Part shown: one piece after another, positions 21,922 to 29,607 of the stretch
Position numbering within the stretch: the first letter of the stretch is position 1
Layout: each line of letters begins with the position of its first letter
From: Candidatus Cottocaccamicrobium excrementipullorum
GTDB taxonomy: Bacteria > Bacillota > Clostridia > Lachnospirales > Lachnospiraceae
Length of the DNA stretch: 60,695 bases
NCBI GenBank assembly: GCA_018713255.1
Contig: DVFL01000033.1
Coordinates: forward strand, 1-60,695
Reading direction: 5' to 3'
Notes under the pieces: generated by a model
What the model saw: only the letters and a program-made list of their open reading frames with translations
What the model was told of the DNA's origin: nothing
The model's database searches: none
Made by a program: the position numbers and the translations under genes

Positions 21922-22979
21922 TCGGTTTCACCTGCTTCCTTAATCAGCACTTCTGCGCCGTCTACCAGTTCATTGCTCCAAGAAGTAATCACCTGACTAT
22001 CTTTATTCAGACCGCTTAATACCTGCATCCAGTCTTCATCATTAATGCCTTCTTCAATCTCCGTGCGGACTGCTGTCCCATCCTGATAGCAGTATACATA
22101 AGGAGTTCCGCCGTCATAATTTACCGCTGTTAGAGGAATAATCATGGTATTTAATGCCTGTTCCCGAATAACAGAAAGCTTTACCTTGCTTCCGGTGGTC
22201 AGATCTGCCTCTTCGGAAAGGACAGCCTTTACATCGTAAAGTCCTGTTGCTGCATTAATCATGGAGCCAATCTCTGTAATCTGGGCATCGTAGGCTGCCG
22301 ACCCTTTCTCCAACGTTACCGTATCGCCCGTGGAAATATTTTCGTGCGTTTTATCCGTCACCCCAAACTCCACCTGAAACTGACCGTCAGAAGCAATGGT
22401 ACAGATCGGAGCGCCGTTGCTGGCAAAATCATGAACCTCAATGTTTCTGGACTCTACTGTGCCGCTGATAGGCGCCGTCACCGTAGTATATTCTACCTGC
22501 AGATCATATTGATTTTTTGCCGCTTCATAAGCAATCCTGGCGCTTTCCGTTCCGTCCTGTACCTGCTCTAACTCCTGCTGGGATATTGCCCCCGCTGCAT
22601 ACAGTGTTTGAAGTCTGGAAAGATTTCGCTGGGACTCTGCCAGAGTAACCTGAGCAGCATCCATATTCAGTTTAAGAGAGGTCAACGCATCGGAATCAAT
22701 CCGGCACAAAACCTGGCCAGCTTCCACATGATCTCCAGCCTGGAAATTTACCTCCAGCACTTCACCGGACATTTTGGGAATCACATCAGCCTTGGAGGTA
22801 GGCTCAATGGTTCCGATTACTTCCGTGTACAGAGTAATATCCCCTTGGGACGGCTGTTCAATGGTCACAGTGGGACGGCTCTCATAGGTTACTTCTGTTT
22901 CCTCTCGATTAAGAAAACGAAATAGAACCAGCAAAGCCGCCAAAATAATGATAATTGCGGGAATTATTTTTTTCTTCAT
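21918..22979 (-). CDS. Membrane fusion protein of the RND efflux system (HlyD/AcrA family)
   Basis: 353 residues. One N-terminal membrane anchor (residues about 5-21) without a lipobox cysteine, then the typical folded-back arrangement: first half-lipoyl (DVIPKMSGEVLEVNFQAGDHV), a coiled-coil hairpin (residues about 95-160), second half-lipoyl (TVTAPISGTVESRN), beta-barrel (FGVTDKTHENISTGDTVTLE) and membrane-proximal domain (TMIIPLTAVNYDGGTPYVY). It joins the RND pump to its outer partner. The hairpin is short, as in many Firmicutes fusion proteins. Second gene of the operon, 38 nt after tetR and coupled to the pump gene by a 4-nt overlap. Confidence 0.92.
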   Translation of the reverse strand: MKKKIIPAIIIILAALLVLFRFLNREETEVTYESRPTVTIEQPSQGDITLYTEVIGTIEPTSKADVIPKMSGEVLEVNFQAGDHVEAGQVLCRIDSDALTSLKLNMDAAQVTLAESQRNLSRLQTLYAAGAISQQELEQVQDGTESARIAYEAAKNQYDLQVEYTTVTAPISGTVESRNIEVHDFASNGAPICTIASDGQFQVEFGVTDKTHENISTGDTVTLEKGSAAYDAQITEIGSMINAATGLYDVKAVLSEEADLTTGSKVKLSVIREQALNTMIIPLTAVNYDGGTPYVYCYQDGTAVRTEIEEGINDEDWMQVLSGLNKDSQVITSWSNELVDGAEVLIKEAGETE

Positions 22980-23017
22980 CTTTTCTTTCCTTCCTGTCTT
23001 CCTTGTTCTTTATGTCT

Positions 23018-23695
23018 TTATGCGCTTGCCATGGATTTTCTTCCGGTTTTCTCACACTTTTCCCCGGCTTCTCCTGGCTGGCATTCCGCGCCATAACGGA
23101 TAAAACTCAAACGCTTTTCATAACAGCGCCTGGCTTCTTCTTCGCTTTTTCCCTTTTGGCAAACATCTGCTACCGATGCCAGCATGGCATGAAGTGCCAC
23201 AGAAAACAGCAGCTGATAGTCTTCTTTGCTGTTTATCCTAAGGTGCTCCACATCCGTCGCTTCGTACAGTTCATTTACCCATCTTTCTTCTGCAGACACC
23301 CCCCATTCCCCATCCGCCTGGGCTTCCATAAGCTTAATCAAGGTTTCATGGCCACTGGCCGTCTGTGCAAGGGAAAACATCTGATTTTCCCCGCATATTT
23401 TAAGCACATAATCAAAAAATGCAGGCATCAATGTCCAGAAATCACCACCGCTGTCTATGAGAGATTTTCGACAGAAGTTTCGAATTTCTCCCACAAATTC
23501 TTCAAACACATACCACAGAAGATCCTCTTTATCTTCAAAATACGTATAGAAGCTTCCTCTGGAAATCTCCGCATTTTGAACAATTTTATTAATGGAGGCT
23601 TTCTCCACAGGCACGCGGCAGAATTCTTTGATCGCCGCTTCTCGAATCAGAGTCTTCTTCTTTTCCGACAAATGATAAAATCGTTCTGTCGGCAT
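23018..23695 (-). CDS. TetR/AcrR-family repressor of the efflux operon
   Basis: 225 residues, ATG 23695 with AAGGAGATG about 8 nt upstream. The N-terminal helix-turn-helix reads KKKTLIREAAIKEF...ASINKIVQNAEISRGSFYTYFEDKEDLL, the standard TetR DNA-binding block. The C-terminal ligand domain is variable and gives no ligand clue. It is the first gene of the operon with the fusion protein, pump and TolC-like genes, and its promoter is overlapped by a 46-bp perfect palindrome, so autorepression relieved by a pump substrate is the simplest model. Confidence 0.9.
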   Translation of the reverse strand: MPTERFYHLSEKKKTLIREAAIKEFCRVPVEKASINKIVQNAEISRGSFYTYFEDKEDLLWYVFEEFVGEIRNFCRKSLIDSGGDFWTLMPAFFDYVLKICGENQMFSLAQTASGHETLIKLMEAQADGEWGVSAEERWVNELYEATDVEHLRINSKEDYQLLFSVALHAMLASVADVCQKGKSEEEARRCYEKRLSFIRYGAECQPGEAGEKCEKTGRKSMASA

Positions 23696-23733
23696 TTTTT
23701 ACCATCTCCTTTTCCTGTTTTTCCAAAAAAAAG

Positions 23734-23779
23734 CAAAGTGACAACCTGTCATTAATATTAATGACAGGTTGTCACTTTG
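23734..23779. promoter_or_regulatory. 46-bp perfect palindrome: candidate TetR operator, possible terminator for upstream genes
   Basis: A 23-bp arm, beginning CAAAGTGACAACCTGTCATT, is mirrored exactly. Each arm contains its own inverted repeat, TGACA-ACC-TGTCA, so two operator-like dyads lie side by side with an AT-rich centre. The -10 of the tetR promoter lies in the centre and the -35 overlaps the right end. On the minus strand the palindrome is followed, after one base, by eight T (23725-23732), so read-through RNA from ispE-gntR would fold into a terminator. Confidence 0.8.
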
Positions 23780-23783
23780 TCAA
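23755..23783 (-). promoter_or_regulatory. Promoter of the tetR-MFP-RND-tolC-tolC operon
   Basis: TTGACA (23778-23783), 17-nt spacer, TAATAT (23755-23760) on the minus strand. Both boxes touch or lie within the palindrome, which is what a repressor-controlled promoter would show. Confidence 0.8.
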
Positions 23784-23850
23784 CGGATTTCATATTTTTT
23801 TTATAATCTTTCTTTTCCCAGAAAACGACAGCTATCCCCTGGCCGAAAAT

Positions 23851-24054
23851 TTATCCTTCCTTTTTCTTCTGACTGTCCAGAAGAATTTTCAGCGCATCAT
23901 CACTCACATCGATCCACACATCCTCCTCTTCCTCGTCCAGTCCCAGAAACCGGGCGAGAGTTCTTGGATCATCACTGTTATTCCACTCTTCAATATAACG
24001 GTCAATCTCTTCAAAGGGAATCTGCCCTGCCAGATATTTTTCTTTAAAATTCAT
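23851..24054 (-). CDS. Small acidic protein coupled to gntR
   Basis: 67 residues. The ATG shares one base with the gntR stop (TAATG), so translation is coupled. Sequence MNFKEKYLAGQIPFEEIDRY then IEEWNNSDDPRTLARFLGLD, an acidic run EEEEDVWIDVSDDALKILL, and a basic end. It is predicted helical and soluble, with no motif I can name. Its position as last gene of ispE-gntR-orf suggests a small partner or regulator. A clean reading frame and coupling support a real gene. Confidence 0.7.
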   Translation of the reverse strand: MNFKEKYLAGQIPFEEIDRYIEEWNNSDDPRTLARFLGLDEEEEDVWIDVSDDALKILLDSQKKKEG

Positions 24055-24728
24055 TATCCTCTCTCCTTAATATTCCGTGAAACGGTAAGCTGCTGATTGT
24101 CAATATGCTCTCTCATCGCCTGCTTAGCCTCAGGAATATTGTGATTCTTAACTGCACGGATAATATGCTCATGCTCCACCACCAAAATCTGGCGTTTATC
24201 TGCATCCTTAATATATTCCAGACGGTAACGGTACATCTGCTCACGAAGGTTGTTGAGAATCTGCACCAGACGGCTGTTATCGGTTGCCTGATAGATTACA
24301 TCATGATAATGCTCATCGCTTTCTGCAATGGTCATGGCATCGCCTTTCTGCACTGCGTCTGCAAACTGAACTTCTGCCTCTTCCAGCTCTTTGATCTGCT
24401 CAGCAGTAATTTTCTGACAGGCCAGTTCAATCGCTAACTCTTCCAGAGAACGACGGACCTCCAGCACTTCACGCAGGCTTTTTTCTGAGATGCTGGCCAC
24501 CTCTGCGCCCTTTCGGGGCACCATATGCACCAGTCCTTCCAGTTCCAGCTTGCGGATAGCCTCCCGGATAGGCGTACGGCTCACCCCAAGCCGCTCTGCC
24601 AGCTGGATTTCCATCAGTCTCTCTCCTGGTTCAAGCTCTCCTTTTAAGATGGCCTGACGCAGAGTGTTAAACACCACGTCCCGCAGGGGCAGATATTCGT
24701 TCATGGTTACCTTAAATTCTTTTGCCAT
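24054..24728 (-). CDS. GntR-family regulator, FadR (FCD) subfamily
   Basis: 224 residues, ATG 24728 with AAGGAGG 9 nt upstream. Residues about 12-75 form the GntR winged helix (LRDVVFNTLRQAILKGELEP, GERLMEIQLAERLGVSRTPI, REAIRKLELEGLV). The C-terminal all-helical FCD domain follows, with the metal or ligand residues expected for this group (D and H in AESDEHYHDVIYQ, H in EHEHIIRAVKNHN, H in AMREHIDNQQ). It lies 34 nt after ispE and is translationally coupled to the next ORF. A palindrome TTGTATACAA just after the ispE promoter is a candidate binding site, pointing to autoregulation. The effector cannot be predicted. Confidence 0.92.
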   Translation of the reverse strand: MAKEFKVTMNEYLPLRDVVFNTLRQAILKGELEPGERLMEIQLAERLGVSRTPIREAIRKLELEGLVHMVPRKGAEVASISEKSLREVLEVRRSLEELAIELACQKITAEQIKELEEAEVQFADAVQKGDAMTIAESDEHYHDVIYQATDNSRLVQILNNLREQMYRYRLEYIKDADKRQILVVEHEHIIRAVKNHNIPEAKQAMREHIDNQQLTVSRNIKERG

Positions 24729-24762
24729 GGAAGGTTCCTCCTTTATCGATATGTGGCTCTGT

Positions 24763-25683
24763 CTAGTTCATTGCGCCTTCTGAAGCTTTCGGCGCATAAC
24801 GATTGTTGTAAAAATTAGTAATATATACCTGTCTGGCCAGAGAAGAGGACTTCCCATGGCGCAGTTCTTCATAGGCTCTGTGGGCAGATTTCGGATCAGC
24901 AAATAACCCGAATACGGTAGGGCCGCTTCCGCTCATCAGCGCATTTAAAGCCCCCATCTTCCTCATTACCTGCTTGATCTCTCCAATCACTGGATATTTT
25001 TCCTCTGTCACCAGCTCAAGAACATTGCCGAACCGCCCGGCCACCTGGTAAAGGTCTCTCTGTCGAATTGCCTCAACCATTCCGTCAATATCAGGATGCT
25101 GCTCCGGCTTCAGCTCATTGGCATGAAGATTCTCATATACATATTTCGTGGAAACGCTGATTCCCGGCTTGGCAATGACCACCTGACACTGGGGCATGGG
25201 AGGAAGAGGCGTCAGCTTCTCTCCGATCCCTTCTGAAAGAGCTGTTCCCCTAAGAATGCAGTAAGGCACGTCAGCGCCGATTTTCACTCCCCGCTTCATC
25301 AATTCTTCCTTAGAAAGTCCCAGGGAAAACATTTTGTTCACTCCGCAGAGAACAGCTGCCGCATCGCTGCTGCCGCCGGCCATTCCTGCTGCCACAGGCA
25401 GAAATTTCCTCAGCCGAATATGAAGGCCTTCTTTCACCTGAAACTCCTCCATCAACAAATTGGCTGCCTGATAAACCAGATTGTTCTCATTCACCGGAAG
25501 GTAGCTGAGGTTGGTTTCTACCGTAATCCCCGGCTGATTTCTGCGTTTAAGATCCACCTGATCATAAATGCCTACGGTCTGCATAATCATCCTTACTTCA
25601 TGATATCCATCTTCCCGCCGTCTCAGTACATCTAATGCCAGATTAATCTTTCCATAGGCTTTCAGCTTCAAATTTGTAATCAT
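24763..25683 (-). CDS. ispE: 4-diphosphocytidyl-2-C-methyl-D-erythritol kinase
   Basis: 306 residues. The start MITNLKLKAYGKINL at 25683 is chosen because GGAGGG lies 5 nt upstream; the in-frame ATG at 25695 would place that site inside the gene. It is a GHMP kinase: AYGKINLALDVLRRREDGYH at the N-terminus, the ATP loop PVAAGMAGGSSDAAA, GADVPYCILRGTA around the catalytic Asp, and the GSGPTVFGLF motif. It phosphorylates CDP-methylerythritol in the MEP isoprenoid pathway. It heads an operon with gntR and a small ORF. Confidence 0.95.
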   Translation of the reverse strand: MITNLKLKAYGKINLALDVLRRREDGYHEVRMIMQTVGIYDQVDLKRRNQPGITVETNLSYLPVNENNLVYQAANLLMEEFQVKEGLHIRLRKFLPVAAGMAGGSSDAAAVLCGVNKMFSLGLSKEELMKRGVKIGADVPYCILRGTALSEGIGEKLTPLPPMPQCQVVIAKPGISVSTKYVYENLHANELKPEQHPDIDGMVEAIRQRDLYQVAGRFGNVLELVTEEKYPVIGEIKQVMRKMGALNALMSGSGPTVFGLFADPKSAHRAYEELRHGKSSSLARQVYITNFYNNRYAPKASEGAMN

Positions 25684-25727
25684 TGCGCCCTCCATGGACT
25701 AAGCTATTGTTTTAGTAATACATTATT

Positions 25728-25737
25728 TTGTATACAA
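25728..25737. promoter_or_regulatory. Candidate GntR-type operator (TTGTATACAA)
   Basis: A perfect 10-bp palindrome 10-19 nt downstream of the predicted transcription start of ispE-gntR. FadR-subfamily regulators often bind TnGT-nnn-ACnA-type dyads, and the placement would block transcription. The assignment to the gntR product is inference. Confidence 0.45.
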
Positions 25738-25753
25738 TGTTCATCATGGGTAA

Positions 25754-25782
25754 AGTATAGCTCCTGTTCAAAAAAAGATCAA
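25754..25782 (-). promoter_or_regulatory. Promoter of ispE-gntR-orf
   Basis: TTGATC (25777-25782), 17-nt spacer, TATACT (25754-25759). Confidence 0.75.
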
Positions 25783-25830
25783 GCCCTTTCCCTGCAAAAA
25801 AGAAATTTTCTCGTAATTTTAATAGCAGCA

Positions 25831-25839
25831 TGGTATAAT
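25831..25839 (+). promoter_or_regulatory. Extended -10 promoter of the PII gene
   Basis: TGG-TATAAT with TATAAT at 25834-25839. The -35 region (TCGTAA at 25811-25816) is weak. Confidence 0.55.
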
Positions 25840-25895
25840 GAAAGAAGCAAAATCTCAAACTTCAGAACATCATCCCAGGAGGAGGCGGTTATTCA

Positions 25896-26234
25896 ATGAA
25901 AAAATTGGAAATTATCATCAAGCCGGAAAAACTAGAGCAGCTGAAAAATATTCTCTCTGACAGCCACGCAACCGGCGTCATGATCAGCAATGTAATGGGC
26001 TACGGCAATCAGAAGGGTTACAAGCAGATGTATCGCGGAACAGAATATACCATCAATCTTCTTCCAAAGCTGAAAGTAGAAACTGTAGTGGCAGAAGATG
26101 CTGCTGATGATATTGTGGAACGAATTGTAGCAGAAATTACCACCGGCACTTACGGCGACGGTAAGATTTTTATCTATGACGTGCAGGACGCAGTACGTAT
26201 CCGCACCGGAGAGCGGGGAGAAGGAGCGCTGTAA
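25896..26234 (+). CDS. PII-family nitrogen regulatory protein
   Basis: 112 residues, the standard PII length, with AGGAGGAGG before the ATG. The T-loop MGYGNQKGYKQMYRGTEY contains both tyrosines equivalent to Tyr46 and Tyr51 of E. coli GlnB, the second being the uridylylation site. The C-terminal signature TGTYGDGKIFIYDVQDAVRI and the ATP-contact RTGERGEGAL are intact. PII trimers bind ATP/ADP and 2-oxoglutarate and report nitrogen and carbon state to transporters or enzymes. Usually the gene sits beside amtB; here it is a single-gene unit with its own promoter and terminator, so its target is not given by context. Confidence 0.93.
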   Translation: MKKLEIIIKPEKLEQLKNILSDSHATGVMISNVMGYGNQKGYKQMYRGTEYTINLLPKLKVETVVAEDAADDIVERIVAEITTGTYGDGKIFIYDVQDAVRIRTGERGEGAL

Positions 26235-26253
26235 ACGCAGCGTTCACTGCCGA

Positions 26254-26316
26254 GAACAGAAAGGAAGGACTTGGAGCGTTTAATGCAATGCCCCAAGTCC
26301 TTCCTTTCTGTTCTTA
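26254..26316. terminator. Strong bidirectional terminator between PII and DUF624 genes
   Basis: A perfect 21-bp stem beginning GAACAGAAAGG at 26254-26274 pairs with 26293-26313 around an 18-nt loop. It separates two convergent genes. Confidence 0.8.
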
Positions 26317-26349
26317 TTCTATTGGCTTTTCTTATTTTATTGGAAATAC

Positions 26350-27180
26350 TTACTCTTCTCCGTCACCGCCGCCTTCAGAGTTGTCTTCCTGAAGTCCTCC
26401 TTCAGAAAGCTCTCCATGCTCAGAAGCCACGCTCTGCTCGCTGCCAGGGCCTGGCTGGGGCTCCGGTGCGGGAGAGGATGTTGGATGTACCAGCTTCACA
26501 TCTTCCAAAATAGGCCGCAGCTCATCATCCACGCGTCTGTCCTCTTCAGGAATGTACCGATTGAAAATCGGATTCAAAATATAAGAATTTACAAAAGCAA
26601 TCAGCGGAAATCCAAACAGGAACACCAAAGCTGAAATCTGCGGAACATAGTACAAAGACAAATAAGAAACAAACACCAGCATCACATCTGCAATCAGCAT
26701 GCCAATGGTCTGGGCGAAGTGGCGGATGGACATATAGAAGGCGTTGAAAATTGTCTTTTTAATGGGATTATAAAACCGGCTCTGTACCGGGAAAAGAAAG
26801 CTCACGGTAAAGATCCAGAGAATAATCAGCGCGCCGATTAATGCGGTAAATACGGTTCGGAGAATAGAATCTCCCGTCATGATCTGAAGGAAGAAATATA
26901 AATCAATCCCCAGTACGATACCCGTCACCAGCACAATCAGCCAAAGGATCGTAGCCTGCTTGAAGTTTTCTTTAAAGGACCGGAAAAAGCACCGAATGGT
27001 TTGTCCGTCGTCATCCCGAACCAGACGAAGCGTAACATAATACACCGCCGTGGTGGATGCTCCGATGGTGAAAATGGGAATGCAGCAGATAATCCACAGC
27101 AGATTCAAAAGAATCAAATCGCCTAGTTTTCCCACAAACCGCCATACTGGATTATCGTAGTTAAATAAGCCCTGAAGCAT
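26350..27180 (-). CDS. DUF624 (YesL-like) membrane protein
   Basis: 276 residues. The N-terminus MLQGLFNYDNPVWRFVGKLG, then DLILLNLLWIICCIPIFTIG with ASTTAVYY, is diagnostic for DUF624. Five or six membrane segments follow (two near 20-50, then about 75-100, 105-130, 160-185 and 190-215). The last 60 residues are a cytoplasmic acidic, Pro/Ser/Gly-rich tail that is longer than usual. In Bacillus the YesL gene sits in a rhamnogalacturonan-use cluster, and DUF624 genes often neighbour sugar ABC transporters, but no such genes are next to it here. Function unknown. Confidence 0.85.
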   Translation of the reverse strand: MLQGLFNYDNPVWRFVGKLGDLILLNLLWIICCIPIFTIGASTTAVYYVTLRLVRDDDGQTIRCFFRSFKENFKQATILWLIVLVTGIVLGIDLYFFLQIMTGDSILRTVFTALIGALIILWIFTVSFLFPVQSRFYNPIKKTIFNAFYMSIRHFAQTIGMLIADVMLVFVSYLSLYYVPQISALVFLFGFPLIAFVNSYILNPIFNRYIPEEDRRVDDELRPILEDVKLVHPTSSPAPEPQPGPGSEQSVASEHGELSEGGLQEDNSEGGGDGEE

Positions 27181-27221
27181 AATGTTGTAACCCTCTTTTC
27201 TTTGCGTTTTCTGCTCCTCTC

Positions 27222-27250
27222 AGTATAGCGGAATTTTGCAGAAACGTCAA
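27222..27250 (-). promoter_or_regulatory. Promoter of the DUF624 gene
   Basis: TTGACG (27245-27250), 17-nt spacer, TATACT (27222-27227). Confidence 0.8.
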
Positions 27251-27299
27251 ACTTTCTGCCATAGTTCATGAAATTTTTACAAACATTTACACAATACCA

Positions 27300-27308
27300 T
27301 GTTATAAT
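27300..27308 (+). promoter_or_regulatory. Extended -10 promoter of the divergent membrane protein gene
   Basis: TGT-TATAAT with TATAAT at 27303-27308; no good -35 at the usual distance. Confidence 0.5.
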
Positions 27309-27363
27309 GGTGAAGTCGGCATATTTTTGTGCATTGCGAAATCTATTAATGAGGTACAGTATC

Positions 27364-28047
27364 ATGTCATTACGAGACCAATTAAAAGCCAGCAGCCGTG
27401 AAGAACGTGCAAAACTAAAAACCATGTCCTGGAAAGATCGTTTCTGGTACATCTGGGAATACTATAAGATTCATCTTTTAGGATTGGTAATCCTGGGCTG
27501 TGTGATTTATCTTATCGCAACGATTATCTACAATCAAACCTTTGATGATCAGCTCTATTATGTGGTAATGAATAACGAGAATCCTTCTGGAAGTGATTTT
27601 GAAGAATTTGATCAGGCATTTAAAGATTACATGGGCTACGGAAAAAAAGACCGGATTACTGCAGACGGCTCTGTTTACCTGGATTTCAGCCAGGCATCTT
27701 CTGATGCCTTTGCCTACATGACAAAGGTTTCTGCACTGGTGTCCAGCCGGGAACTGGATATTATCATCGCAGATCCTGACACCTTTGATCACTATGCTGA
27801 ATCTGATGCTTTCCTTAATCTGGAAGAGGCGCTTCCTGACGATCTTTGGGAAGCATTAAAGGATGATGTCCATGTGGCTGTTGACGGAAGCGGAAATCAG
27901 ATTCCCTGCGGCATTGATATCAGCCAGAGTCGTTTCCCCCAGGAAACAGGCGTTACCATTTCTCCTTCCTGCTGCTTCGGCATTGTCAGCAACAGTGAAC
28001 GGACAGACACAGCCATCTCCTGGCTTCGGTTTATTTTTGACCAGTAA
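27364..28047 (+). CDS. Single-pass membrane protein with extracytoplasmic domain, unknown function
   Basis: 227 residues. ATG 27364 with GAGGTA about 9 nt upstream is preferred over earlier in-frame ATGs that overlap the promoter. A basic cytoplasmic head (SLRDQLKASSREERAKLKTM) leads into one membrane segment (IHLLGLVILGCVIYLIATII) and an acidic outside domain. The pattern ELDIIIADPDTFDHYAESDA then FLNLEEALPDDL resembles the core of extracytoplasmic solute-binding folds, but the domain is too short for a normal binding protein. The 3' end overlaps the convergent GNAT gene by 17 bp. Related proteins next to DUF624 genes suggest a shared but unknown role. Confidence 0.75.
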   Translation: MSLRDQLKASSREERAKLKTMSWKDRFWYIWEYYKIHLLGLVILGCVIYLIATIIYNQTFDDQLYYVVMNNENPSGSDFEEFDQAFKDYMGYGKKDRITADGSVYLDFSQASSDAFAYMTKVSALVSSRELDIIIADPDTFDHYAESDAFLNLEEALPDDLWEALKDDVHVAVDGSGNQIPCGIDISQSRFPQETGVTISPSCCFGIVSNSERTDTAISWLRFIFDQ

Positions 28048-28756
28048 ATGTTCTCTCCGGCAGCTGGTAAAGGAAAATATTCCCTTCCTTTCCCAGATCT
28101 GCCGTTTTTTTTCTCACAAACCCCAGCTTCTGGGCCAGCCTGCGGGAGGGAAGGTTTTCTTCCCGTATTGCCGCCCAAACTGGTCCCTGAAAATGCCGGG
28201 CAGCATAATCCAGAACGATTTCCTCTGCCTCCTGGCCATACCCTTGCCTCCGAAAAGGCTTTCTGATCCAATATCCCGTTTCCAGACCGCCCTCTTTAAA
28301 ATCCCAAATTCCTGCAGCGCCTAAGAGCACATCCTTCTGCCGGTGAATAACTCCCCAGAGGCCATATTCATAGAATCTGTACTGACTGTGAATATAGCTG
28401 AGAAATGCTTCTTTATTAGAAAACGCCGGCGGGCAGTCTCTCTCCTGGGAGAATTCCTGGATAAAGATCCAGTCTTCCTCCTTCAGTTCCCGCAGCCAAA
28501 GCCTTCTTCCCTCTCCGATGATCCAGGGAAGGCCGGCATGCCTTCTGACCACCCGCTCCAGTAAATCCCGGTCTGTCTCCTGGCCTTTTTCCGCCAGATA
28601 AGGTACGCCCCAGGGCATTTCTTCCGGCTTTTCAGGATCCCAGAGACCAAGAACAGCCCTTCCCGCCGCCGCAGCAGCCAGAAGGGCCTTCTGATCGTCA
28701 GAAACTGTAATGGAATATACTTTTCCCTCAATGGTCAGCGAAATATTCCTGGTCAT
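28031..28756 (-). CDS. GNAT-family N-acetyltransferase (RimJ/RimL-like)
   Basis: About 241 residues. The start is uncertain: GTG 28762, GTG 28759 and ATG 28756 all lie just after the cyclophilin stop; ATG 28756 is used here. The N-terminal 80 residues are not a recognised domain. From about residue 85 a GNAT fold is clear: LWLRELKEEDWIFIQEFSQE, GLWGVIHRQKDVLLGAAGIW, the acetyl-CoA P-loop RKPFRRQGYGQEAEEIV, and the late ENLPSRRLAQKLGFVR typical of the RimL group. Substrate unknown. It is transcribed with the cyclophilin gene. Confidence 0.85.
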   Translation of the reverse strand: MTRNISLTIEGKVYSITVSDDQKALLAAAAAGRAVLGLWDPEKPEEMPWGVPYLAEKGQETDRDLLERVVRRHAGLPWIIGEGRRLWLRELKEEDWIFIQEFSQERDCPPAFSNKEAFLSYIHSQYRFYEYGLWGVIHRQKDVLLGAAGIWDFKEGGLETGYWIRKPFRRQGYGQEAEEIVLDYAARHFQGPVWAAIREENLPSRRLAQKLGFVRKKTADLGKEGNIFLYQLPERTFTGQK

Positions 28757-28762
28757 CACCAC

Positions 28763-29281
28763 TTACGCCTTTTCCGGTTCCGGATATTCTTCTCCAAAGG
28801 TTTCCACGGTCACCCGCGCCATGCGCTGAGGTTTCATGGGACGATCATTGTAATCCGTCCGAACTGCAGCAATCTTATTTACCACATCCATGCCCTCAAT
28901 AATCTGGCCAAAAGCGGCATAAGCGCCATCCAGGTGAGGCGCCGCTTCGTGCATAATAAAAAACTGTGAACCAGCAGAATCCGGCGCCATGGCTCTGGCC
29001 ATGGAAAGGACTCCTGGAGTATGGCGAAGCTCATTGGCAAATCCATTCTGAGAAAATTCTCCTTTAATCGAGTAGCCTGGCCCTCCCATGCCGTTTCCGT
29101 TGGGACAGCCTCCCTGAATCATAAATCCAGGAATTACCCGATGGAAAATCAGCCCGTCATAAAATCCTTTTTTCACCAGGCTGATAAAATTATTCACCGT
29201 ATTCGGCGCTACCTCCGGGTAAAGTTCAGCTTTCATTACGTCTCCATTTTCCATTTCAATGGTTACAACTGGGTTCTTCAT
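28763..29281 (-). CDS. Cyclophilin-type peptidyl-prolyl cis-trans isomerase
   Basis: 172 residues, complete. Key active-site blocks are FHRVIPGFMIQGG (catalytic Arg and Phe), MAPDSAGSQFFIM and LDGAYAAFGQIIEGMDVVNK. No signal peptide, so a cytoplasmic folding catalyst. The ribosome site AGGAG lies upstream of the ATG. The GNAT gene follows immediately. Confidence 0.95.
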   Translation of the reverse strand: MKNPVVTIEMENGDVMKAELYPEVAPNTVNNFISLVKKGFYDGLIFHRVIPGFMIQGGCPNGNGMGGPGYSIKGEFSQNGFANELRHTPGVLSMARAMAPDSAGSQFFIMHEAAPHLDGAYAAFGQIIEGMDVVNKIAAVRTDYNDRPMKPQRMARVTVETFGEEYPEPEKA

Positions 29282-29372
29282 CCTTCATCTCTCCTCTGCA
29301 TTTAAGCCTTTCCGTGTACAAGAAAACAGCCTTTCTTGTGCAACGGCGCTTTGATGATCATGTCGACACATA

Positions 29373-29401
29373 AGTATAACATATTCTGCTTCTCTCTACA
29401 A
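29373..29401 (-). promoter_or_regulatory. Promoter of the cyclophilin-GNAT unit
   Basis: TTGTAG (29396-29401), 17-nt spacer ending TGT, TATACT (29373-29378). Confidence 0.65.
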
Positions 29402-29607
29402 TGAAAAACGGCTGTTCATATTTTGTTCAATAATCCTTTAAAAATCTTTTACATCCTAATCACGATTTCTTCACGATTATCTCATATACTTTAACCATAA
29501 CAAAAAAGAACAACATCTCTTTTGTTATCATTGCTGTTTAAATGATTTTTTTCATAATACTCGGGCTGATTAGAAATAATCAGCTCTCCTCCCTTTTTCT
29601 AAAATAT

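Noticed and set aside
16476-22979. Organism is a diderm because it has RND and TolC genes
   Set aside because: The TolC-like proteins lack barrel segments, and LPXTG, ChW and choline-type proteins and the single-helix signal peptidase argue for a monoderm.
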